Assembly: GCA_014523665.1 (NCBI GenBank)
Contig: JAATVR010000071.1
Coordinates: forward strand, 1-5,916
Direction of reading: 5' to 3'
DNA: 5,916 nt
DNA from: Nitrososphaerales archaeon TH526
GTDB taxonomy: Archaea; Thermoproteota; Nitrososphaeria; Nitrososphaerales; Nitrososphaeraceae
Under the pieces are notes generated by a model. That model was given only the letters and a program-made list of their open reading frames with translations. It was not told the origin of the DNA and made no database searches. This document shows, piece after piece, positions 1 through 5,161 of this stretch. A program made the translations under genes and the position numbers. The first letter of the stretch is position 1. Every line of letters begins with the position of its first letter.

Positions 1-690
1 ATTTTTGATTGATATTTTTTTTCTTATCATAAAAGCAACCAACGAAGTGCCAATAAAAGGAGCAGTCCAATATATCCACAAATCCCCTAAATAACCTGAT
101 AATAGAGCAGGAGCTAAAGAGCGAGCAGGATTCATTGAAGCGCCGGAGATAAGTCCAAAGAAGAATATATCCAACCCAACTATTCCCCCGATTGCAATAC
201 CACTAAAGCCTCTTAGTCCTTTTGTATAAACTACTGCATATATAACAGCCATTAAAAGTCCCGATGCCAAAACTTCTATCCCGAAAATAAAGGGAAGAGA
301 AAAGTTATAGTTTGGAGCATTAGCTCCTAGATTAGCTTCCATTCCAATCGCATACTTTACAAATACACTTGCAAGCAAAGCGCCTATTATTTCGGCAGCA
401 AGATACCATCCTAGCAAATTTTTTCTGAGATGTTCTGTGATTAGATATCCTATCGTAACAGCAGGATTAAAATGAGCCATTGAAACTTTACCAAAAAGAT
501 ATACACATATTGCTACACCGACAAAAGGAGCAAATGCTATAAACGGAATTCCCAATATTCCTCCAAGCTTTGCGTCAATAACAACAGAACCAGTGGCCGA
601 TGTTACTACTATGAATGTGCCAACAAGTTCAGCAAAAAATTTTTTCTGAGTTGTTGTTAATTTACTGGTGAATCTTGATACCTGCGACAA
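1..690 (-). CDS. MIP-family channel (aquaporin/aquaglyceroporin), 3' end cut by window edge
   Basis: Six-helix membrane channel for water or small neutral solutes; beside arsC and arsM its likely cargo is As(OH)3 or methylated arsenicals (inference). The 230 visible codons show the N-terminal KKFFAELVGTF helix (16-26), the first NPA in HFNPAVT (N75-A77) and the second in SMNPARS (N187-A189) with the filter arginine R190. Aligning by eye to AqpZ and GlpF, the helix-5 filter position is Ile175 rather than the AqpZ histidine, and the residue three before the second NPA is Ala184, so this is not a strict water pore. There is no in-frame ATG before the first NPA helix. The frame opens after a stop at 697-699, and the only usual start is TTG at 690-688, giving a 29-nt overlap with arsC in the +1 frame. 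About 230 residues is the usual family length, so only the last few codons should be missing. Known precedent: aqpS-arsC in Sinorhizobium and AqpS-ArsC fusions in actinobacteria. Confidence 0.9.
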   Translation of the reverse strand, partial: MSQVSRFTSKLTTTQKKFFAELVGTFIVVTSATGSVVIDAKLGGILGIPFIAFAPFVGVAICVYLFGKVSMAHFNPAVTIGYLITEHLRKNLLGWYLAAEIIGALLASVFVKYAIGMEANLGANAPNYNFSLPFIFGIEVLASGLLMAVIYAVVYTKGLRGFSGIAIGGIVGLDIFFFGLISGASMNPARSLAPALLSGYLGDLWIYWTAPFIGTSLVAFMIRKKISIKN

Positions 691-1105
691 GCTCTTTTAC
701 TTTCCGATGAATTTCGTCTCTTATCTCTCTTACTTTTTCAATCGGCTTGCCCTTCGGGTCTTTTATATTCCAATCTAACAGATTGTTCAAGAAAAGACTT
801 GGGCAGGCTTCTTTTTCCATACATCCCATATTTATTATCTTATCAGAAGTGCGTATCATCTCTTCTGTTAACTCTTTGGACTTTTGGTTGGTAATGTCAA
901 TACCTACTTCATTCATAGCTTCAATTGCAACAGGATTGATTTCTGAAATAGGTTTGGTTCCTGCACTAGCGGCTTGATATCCTTCTGGAGAATATTTTTT
1001 AAAGAATCCTTCGGCCATCTGGCTTCTGCCTGCATTTTCTACACAGACAAATAAAATGGTCTTAGTAGGCTCTTTCAGTTTGGATTTTCCAAAAGAAAAT
1101 TTCAT
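662..1105 (-). CDS. arsC: Arsenate reductase, thioredoxin-coupled LMW-phosphatase type
   Basis: Reduces arsenate to arsenite in the cytosol. The 147-residue protein has the low-molecular-weight phosphatase fold signature: P-loop CVENAGRS with nucleophile C21 and R27 (C-x5-R), followed by QMAEGFF. A pair of further cysteines, C95 and C101 in NMGCMEKEAC, corresponds to the C82/C89 redox pair of the pI258-type enzyme. DWNIKDPKGK carries the general-acid Asp116, and the C-terminal helix VREIRDEIHRKV is typical. The Cys triad argues for thioredoxin-linked recycling, as opposed to glutaredoxin-linked ArsC or a plain tyrosine phosphatase. The start ATG overlaps the arsM stop as ATGA, and a GGAG motif (1119-1116 on this strand) lies 10 nt before it, so translation is probably coupled to arsM. 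It is the middle gene of the arsM-arsC-channel operon. Length is normal with a short, basic N-terminal extension of about 14 residues. Confidence 0.95.
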   Translation of the reverse strand: MKFSFGKSKLKEPTKTILFVCVENAGRSQMAEGFFKKYSPEGYQAASAGTKPISEINPVAIEAMNEVGIDITNQKSKELTEEMIRTSDKIINMGCMEKEACPSLFLNNLLDWNIKDPKGKPIEKVREIRDEIHRKVKELVAGIKIHQ

Positions 1106-1872
1106 TTTGCCGTTGCTCCAATAACTACACTCGTTATTATTCTATTAGTCTTATCCTCGTGAATGTATACCTGTTCATTCAAAGTTTTTACGTCAGAGAA
1201 TCCAGCTTCCTTTATACTGTTAATGTAATTTTCCTTTGTTAATGCTCCATCAATGCAACTACACCAATCCTCAGGATTCACAGAGTCTCCACGGACCTCT
1301 TTGCTGGTAACTAAGTCTGATATTATCATTCTTCCTTTACCATCTTTCTTTAAGATTCGATATATCTCTTTGAATGTTTTTGCTTTATTAGTAGCCAAGT
1401 TGATAACACAATTACTAATAGCGACATCCACTGAATTATCCTCGACAGGAATGATATCTTCTATGTCTCCTTTTCGAAACTCAACATTGGTAAATCCATT
1501 TTCCTTGGCGGCAGAAGTTGCTTTATGTAGCATCTCATCAGTAAAGTCTATGCCAATCACTTTACCGCTATCCTTAACCTCTCTGGACGCCAGGAATGCA
1601 TCTATTCCGGCACCCGAACCTAAATCTACCACAATTTCTCCTGTCTTCAAATTAGCGAAATTAATTGGAGCCCCACAACCCAAACCGAGTATTGATGACT
1701 TTGGAATAGATTCTAACGCCTTGCCATCATAGCCCACGACAACTGAAGACATTTGGGGGTCGGCTTCAGTAGAGCTGCAGCATTCTGGGCCGCAGCAACT
1801 CTCTGAATTGCCTTCTAAGGCAATTTTGCCATATCGTTCTTTGATTTTTGCCTTCAATGCCTCTTGTTTCAT
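1102..1872 (-). CDS. arsM: Arsenite S-adenosylmethionine methyltransferase
   Basis: Transfers methyl groups from SAM to As(III), giving methylated, partly volatile arsenicals. The 256-residue protein has the ArsM layout: RYGKIA near the N-terminus, a Cys-rich CCGPECC segment (C26, C27, C31, C32), GLGCGAP with C66, SAM motif I VVDLGSGAGIDAFLAS (81-96), the acidic GKVIGIDFT strand with D109, GDIED (135-139), SNCVINL with C155, and CSCIDGAL with C204/C206. C66, C155 and C206 match the three cysteines that coordinate As(III) in characterised ArsM enzymes, so it should be active. The ATG lies 28 nt from the centre of a TATA-like box, so the mRNA is probably leaderless. First gene of the operon; overlaps arsC by 4 nt. 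Other class I methyltransferases are unlikely given the Cys set and the adjacent arsC. Confidence 0.95.
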   Translation of the reverse strand: MKQEALKAKIKERYGKIALEGNSESCCGPECCSSTEADPQMSSVVVGYDGKALESIPKSSILGLGCGAPINFANLKTGEIVVDLGSGAGIDAFLASREVKDSGKVIGIDFTDEMLHKATSAAKENGFTNVEFRKGDIEDIIPVEDNSVDVAISNCVINLATNKAKTFKEIYRILKKDGKGRMIISDLVTSKEVRGDSVNPEDWCSCIDGALTKENYINSIKEAGFSDVKTLNEQVYIHEDKTNRIITSVVIGATAK

Positions 1873-1935
1873 ACCATTATTGTTTACTACAGAAACTATT
1901 TAAGTTATGAAGGATACTTTAGTAAACTAGGTGAC
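1873..1935. promoter_or_regulatory. Divergent promoter-operator between arsM and the HxlR-type regulator
   Basis: One AT element, CTATTTAAG at 1896-1904 (CTTAAATAG on the minus strand), sits in the middle of the 63-bp gap. Its centre is 28 nt from the arsM ATG, the archaeal TATA-to-start distance for a leaderless transcript, and 36 nt from the regulator ATG, giving a leader of about 9 nt. A perfect inverted repeat flanks it: GTTTACTA at 1882-1889 and TAGTAAAC at 1920-1927. Similarity continues outside the core, with an AG two bases after each half-site. Each half-site lies between the TATA element and one start, so a bound protein could block both directions. Function is inferred from geometry. 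Confidence 0.6.
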
Positions 1936-2325
1936 ATGTCGGAAACAAAAGGACAAGGAGTAAACCGACTCCCCATGTATAGAAATGAATGTAGTTTTGA
2001 AGGATATAATGCAGCCATATTGATGAAGGAAACGGCTAAAATTCGAAAGTTAATTACCAAAAGAGGAACAATAGAGATGTTAATACCTCTTTGCTGCTCT
2101 GCACAGCCAATAAGGTACAAGGAATTTAGAAAATTACTGAAAGGCTTTAGCAGCAAGACTCTAGCTCGCAGATTAAAGGAATTAGAAGAAGGTAAGATAT
2201 TAGTAAGACTAGCATATAACGAGATACCTCCGCGAGTAGAATACAGACTTACACCTAAGGGACAGGAATTAGTAGAATCAGTAATTAATCTAATGCAATG
2301 GATGAGAAAGTGGTCAAAATCATAA
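1936..2325 (+). CDS. HxlR-family winged-helix regulator, probable arsenic sensor
   Basis: DNA-binding regulator of about 129 residues. The HxlR-type core spans about 33-126: first helix RGTIEMLIPLCC, YKEFRKLLKGFSSKTLARRLKELEEGKILVR (helix-turn-helix), then the wing PPRVEYRLTPKGQELV and a C-terminal helix rich in Trp (W122, W126). It has three cysteines, C19 and the vicinal pair C53-C54 at the end of helix 1, which could bind As(III) or react to oxidants; this is inference, as classical ArsR sensors use a different fold and a CVC motif. ATG 1936 is chosen because it is the first ATG after the predicted transcription start; the frame extends back to a TTG at 1864 inside arsM, and ATGs at 1975 and 2023 are alternatives that keep the domain. 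Divergent from arsM, so autoregulation and control of the ars operon are likely. Confidence 0.85.
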   Translation: MSETKGQGVNRLPMYRNECSFEGYNAAILMKETAKIRKLITKRGTIEMLIPLCCSAQPIRYKEFRKLLKGFSSKTLARRLKELEEGKILVRLAYNEIPPRVEYRLTPKGQELVESVINLMQWMRKWSKS

Positions 2326-2374
2326 TGAGATACAATGGGCTCAAAAATAACGTTACTTATTTAAACCTATTAAA

Positions 2375-2402
2375 TTCTAGTTTTAGAAATTCTAATATTT
2401 TT
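2375..2402 (+). terminator. Possible terminator of the HxlR-type regulator gene
   Basis: A short hairpin, TTCTA-GTTT-TAGAA (2375-2388), is followed by a T5 run at 2398-2402, some 50-75 nt after the regulator stop. Archaeal termination mainly needs the T-run. The stem is weak in this AT-rich spacer, so the call is tentative. Confidence 0.3.
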
Positions 2403-2487
2403 CCGACAAGATATTCAATCATATCTCTCACCTAGAATAGTTTCAAACTCTATAGTATCAGATAGCTCTTGACGATGCTTAGTAAAA

Positions 2488-3498
2488 CTACTTGAAATCA
2501 TTCCGCAAGACTATTCGATAACGTGCTTTGCCTGATTCAAGATGTGCCATTGCTTCATTAACACGCGAGAATGGAAACTCTTCTATGACTGGCTCAATGG
2601 CATGACGATTGCAAAAATCAAGCATCATTAGAATCTCTGCAGGACCTCCTATAGGTGAACCGCCGATAGACTTCTCACCGGCAATTAATGGAAACACACT
2701 TGCCTTTACCTGTGAAGCTACTCCAACGATGTGTAACTTGCCGCCAGGACGAAGTGTACTAATATAAGTATCCCAATCAAGGTCAACATTTGCAGTAACC
2801 AGTACCATATCGAAATGATTTGCGTATGGTTTTAATGCATCAGGACCCCTCGAATTCAAGAAATGATGGGCTCCAAACTGTTGTGCTTCCCTCTCTTTTT
2901 CAGGATTAGTAGACATAGCAGTAACCTCACACCCCCATGAATTAAGAAATTTAATAGCCATATGTCCTAACCCACCAATTCCCACTACAGCTACATGATC
3001 TGTAGATTTGATATTATTCTGGATAATCGGATTGAAGACTGTAATTCCACCACAAAATAATGGACCGGCAGTCTTAATATTAATATTCTTAGGTAAAGGA
3101 AAAGCCCATAACGCTTGGCAGCGCACCTTATTTGCATAAGCTCCATGTCTGCCAACGATCACATCCTCTCCCTTCAAGCAACGGTTATGATGACCACTCA
3201 AGCACTGGTCACATACTAGGCAAGAGCGAGCTCGCCAACCTAATCCTACATATTGTCCAAGTTCTAGATGGTTTACCATATTTCCAATCGCAGCCACTTT
3301 GCCGATGACCTCATGTCCTGGTACAAACGGGTACCGTGTAAAACCCCATTCGTTTTTAAGCATACTCAAATCACTGTGACAAATACCACAATACTCGACA
3401 TCGATCTCTACTTCATCAGGTTTCAAGGTACCTAATTCATACTCAAATGATTCTAGTTTTCCACTTGCTTCATGAGCCGCATATGCTTGGATCTTCAT
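2488..3498 (-). CDS. Zinc-dependent alcohol/aldehyde dehydrogenase, CAD/YahK-like
   Basis: Medium-chain dehydrogenase, probably NADPH-linked aldehyde reductase/alcohol dehydrogenase of the cinnamyl-alcohol-dehydrogenase-like group; the substrate cannot be told. From the ATG at 3498 it has 336 residues, normal for the family. Seen: catalytic-zinc ligands C40 (CGICHSD), H62/E63 (PGHEVIG) and C149 (CGGITVF); structural-zinc cysteines C93, C96, C99 and C107; Rossmann loop GIGGLGHMA (173-181), followed by the second strand ending AMSTNPEK, whose Ser-Thr is typical of NADPH-preferring members. The frame stays open to an ATG at 3633, but residues upstream of MKIQAYAAH are unlike the family and the TATA box lies 27 nt before the 3498 ATG, so the shorter start is preferred. 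It is convergent with the HxlR-type gene and has its own promoter, so it is not part of the ars operon; a role in stress-aldehyde removal is only a guess. Confidence 0.93.
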   Translation of the reverse strand: MKIQAYAAHEASGKLESFEYELGTLKPDEVEIDVEYCGICHSDLSMLKNEWGFTRYPFVPGHEVIGKVAAIGNMVNHLELGQYVGLGWRARSCLVCDQCLSGHHNRCLKGEDVIVGRHGAYANKVRCQALWAFPLPKNINIKTAGPLFCGGITVFNPIIQNNIKSTDHVAVVGIGGLGHMAIKFLNSWGCEVTAMSTNPEKEREAQQFGAHHFLNSRGPDALKPYANHFDMVLVTANVDLDWDTYISTLRPGGKLHIVGVASQVKASVFPLIAGEKSIGGSPIGGPAEILMMLDFCNRHAIEPVIEEFPFSRVNEAMAHLESGKARYRIVLRNDFK

Positions 3499-3520
3499 GA
3501 TGATATACTGCCTGTGCATG

Positions 3521-3542
3521 TATAAATAAGTAGTTGTACAAC
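3521..3542 (-). promoter_or_regulatory. Promoter of the dehydrogenase gene, with upstream palindrome
   Basis: On the minus strand CTTATTTATA (3530-3521) is a good archaeal TATA box whose centre is about 27 nt from the ATG at 3498, predicting a leaderless mRNA. Two bases upstream lies GTTGTACAAC (3533-3542), a perfect 10-bp palindrome at the position of the B-recognition element or an activator/repressor site. The TATA call is fairly firm; regulation through the palindrome is inferred. Confidence 0.6.
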
Positions 3543-3633
3543 GCTTGACCCAGCTAACTTTAAAGCAGGACAAGCTCCCGGTATTGATGCTTGGTTCAAT
3601 CTCCTCGACGGATAGGAACAACGAATGATTCAA

Positions 3634-4009
3634 ATTCCTTAAAAGACGAAAAACTGAAACCTCAGCAGTCTAACGAGTATCAGAATCCTAAATTAGAACA
3701 CATAGCGTCGTGGGTACCGACGGGTCCGAATATTATGTCAATAACAATTCACATCTATTGAGCCTATTGTTAATAAGGTTTAGTAACAATGCCACCACCA
3801 ATGTACTAGTAGGTATCAGAATTTTTTGGTCCTATTTGAATAAATTTGTATATCTTGATAATATATATTGAAACCATACACTAAAAGGGACCCAACTCTA
3901 CTGACTATTGTGAGTAAATTTAATTTAATTATCAACTAAATCTTTTATTGATACCTGTTGTTGACCGATCCTCAGTAATTGTTTTTAGTCTTTTTTGCTC
4001 CCTTCCACA
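3634..4009. other. Gene-free AT-rich spacer between the dehydrogenase and the CHAD gene
   Basis: No convincing protein gene is visible on either strand. The stretch holds a small G+C-richer hairpin (CGTCG at 3706-3710 pairing with CGACG at 3718-3722), three copies of TAACAAT/ATTGTTA (3742-3748, 3766-3772, 3784-3790), a palindromic AT box AATATATATT (3860-3869), and two T-runs at 3982-3986 and 3991-3996. The arrangement of AT box, short stem and T-runs could encode a small RNA; see findings. Otherwise nothing recognisable is seen. Confidence 0.5.
3766..3790. repeat. Perfect 7-bp inverted repeat ATTGTTA-N11-TAACAAT
   Basis: ATTGTTA at 3766-3772 and TAACAAT at 3784-3790 are exact inverse copies. 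A further TAACAAT lies at 3742-3748 and another ATTGTTA at 4049-4055 over the CHAD start codon. It is far from the dehydrogenase start (about 270 bp), so its target, if any, is unclear. Confidence 0.35.
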
Positions 4010-4019
4010 TTAAACTTAT
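4010..4019 (+). promoter_or_regulatory. Candidate TATA box of the CHAD gene
   Basis: TTAAACTTAT lies 31-40 nt before the TTG at 4050, which would put transcription start at about 4040-4046 and leave a leader of only a few bases. This agrees with the TTG start but the match to the TATA consensus is moderate, and similar boxes occur by chance in such AT-rich DNA. Confidence 0.35.
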
Positions 4020-4049
4020 TACCTATGAAGACAGGTTAATCAATATCAA

Positions 4050-4886
4050 TTGTTAAATCTCTTACCCTTCTTGACAAAATTAAGCGAGAATCTTCAAACG
4101 GTAAGTAATCGAATCAACAAGTATCTAAAGAAATCCAATGCAAAGCAAATTCATGATGTTAGAACTTCTATTAGACGGCTAGATGCTACCTTTTCAACAT
4201 TGCCCAAGAAATATAGAAATGGATCGCCTCTATCTGATTACGTTCTACAATGCAAAGAACTATTCAAAATTAATAGCGAAATTAGAGATTTTGATATTAT
4301 TTATGAAAAGTTGCGGAAATACCCTTCAAGTGGTCAAAGGGACAACATCATTGATGCTTTGAAAAAAACAAGGAAGTTAAAGCTAGAGAGGGCAAAGAAC
4401 GTTGCAGTTCTTCTGAAAAGTATAGACACTGGCACAATTTTGGATGAATTAGGCGTAACAGACAAAGAACTTCAAAAAAGGTACAATAAGATAGTATCAA
4501 GACTGATATCTATTATCGAATCGACTTTTCCGGTTGTGCTTGCTAATCCCTTAGCAATAGAGGAATTGCATGATCTAAGGATCGCTTGTAAAAAGTTGAG
4601 ATATATGTTAGAACTATTGCCAGACGATAATAAACTTGCAGTACAAACTAGACAATCCCTCCAAAAGATTCAAGATAATCTTGGATCAATTCATGATTTT
4701 GATTTTACAATTGGTTACCTAAGGTCTTTGCCGCAATCATCCAATGAAATTCAAGAGATAGTAGATAAGGAAAATGATATTAGGAGATTACAATTTGAAA
4801 AATTCGTGAATTATAGTAAGAGACAACTTCGAATTTCGCCAGATTCATTTTTGTTTAAAATAAGAACTTTCAAATTGTCTGCATAG
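4050..4886 (+). CDS. CHAD-domain protein (polyphosphate-binding type)
   Basis: A helical CHAD protein of 278 residues; the family binds inorganic polyphosphate through conserved His, Arg and Lys residues. Two repeats are visible: the first with IHDVRTSIRRL (34-44; H35, R38, R42, R43) and IRDFD (78-82); the second with LHDLRIACKKLRYMLELL (173-190; H174, R177, K181, K182, R184) and IHDFD (214-218) after LQKIQDNLGS. This spacing of about 136-139 residues is the expected internal duplication. The protein is basic, with no signal peptide or membrane helix. There is no CYTH domain and no polyphosphate kinase in view. No in-frame ATG precedes residue 186, so TTG 4050 is chosen; the frame opens at 4029, and a nearby ATG at 4025 is out of frame and stops after four codons. 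The exact role in the cell (polyphosphate granule association, phosphate or metal handling) is unknown. Confidence 0.88.
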   Translation: MLNLLPFLTKLSENLQTVSNRINKYLKKSNAKQIHDVRTSIRRLDATFSTLPKKYRNGSPLSDYVLQCKELFKINSEIRDFDIIYEKLRKYPSSGQRDNIIDALKKTRKLKLERAKNVAVLLKSIDTGTILDELGVTDKELQKRYNKIVSRLISIIESTFPVVLANPLAIEELHDLRIACKKLRYMLELLPDDNKLAVQTRQSLQKIQDNLGSIHDFDFTIGYLRSLPQSSNEIQEIVDKENDIRRLQFEKFVNYSKRQLRISPDSFLFKIRTFKLSA

Positions 4887-4976
4887 CGTGAGGTGTCAAT
4901 TGACTACAGTGAGAACATTGTAAATCAACAAGAAATTATCTTATTCCTTTCTCCTAAATGGTAATAAACCTAATTA

Positions 4977-4981
4977 TTTTT
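4977..4981 (+). terminator. Possible T-run terminator of the CHAD gene
   Basis: A T5 run about 90 nt after the CHAD stop, within AT-rich spacer, preceded by a pyrimidine-rich stretch near 4941-4954. It fits archaeal oligo-T termination but is weak evidence. Confidence 0.25.
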
Positions 4982-5013
4982 AAGTTCCACTATTTCCAAA
5001 ATAATCATGTATC

Positions 5014-5025
5014 ACTTATATAAGT
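5014..5025. promoter_or_regulatory. Orphan palindromic TATA box in the convergent spacer
   Basis: ACTTATATAAGT is a perfect 12-bp palindrome and close to the ideal archaeal TATA consensus on both strands. It lies between the ends of two convergent genes, where no protein-gene promoter is expected. Rightward initiation would fall near 5046, leftward near 4993. Confidence 0.45.
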
Positions 5026-5103
5026 ACAACTTACAATCTACCTAGACAAATTGTTAGATCCAGAATGAAAAGGTTATCTTATTTGTGCTCTATCTGCTTA
5101 ATA

Positions 5104-5123
5104 TGAGATTGAAATCAATCTCA
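5104..5123. repeat. Strong hairpin/inverted repeat TGAGATTGA-AA-TCAATCTCA
   Basis: A perfect 9-bp inverted repeat around AA; as RNA it gives an 8-bp stem with an AAAT loop. It lies 39 nt downstream of the MFS stop on the minus strand and about 60 nt after the predicted rightward start from the palindromic TATA box. It has no T-run directly after it on either strand, so it is not a standard bacterial-type terminator; it may stabilise a 3' end or belong to a small RNA. Confidence 0.6.
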
Positions 5124-5161
5124 GAATATCGCTCGCTCACGTAAGAATTTTCATGTCTGAC

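Noticed and set aside
747..1732. Plus-strand open frames opposite arsC and arsM
   Set aside because: They are mirror frames of strongly recognised genes and show no family motifs.
1864..1935. TTG-started longer version of the HxlR-type regulator
   Set aside because: It would begin inside arsM and upstream of the predicted TATA element and operator; the ATG at 1936 is the first after the expected transcription start.
2356..2365. TATA-like CTTATTTAAA in the spacer after the regulator
   Set aside because: A reasonable box on both strands, but no gene, hairpin or conserved feature follows at the right distance; likely chance in AT-rich DNA.
3499..3633. 45-residue N-terminal extension of the dehydrogenase from an upstream ATG at 3633
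   Set aside because: The extension does not look like the family, and the TATA box at 3521-3530 lies inside it at the right distance from the ATG at 3498, so the mRNA should begin at the shorter start.
3700..3740. G+C-richer patch with GGGTCCGAAT, resembling a tRNA T-arm
   Set aside because: The bases after the loop do not pair with those before it, and no acceptor, D or anticodon stems can be built; only a small 5-bp hairpin remains.
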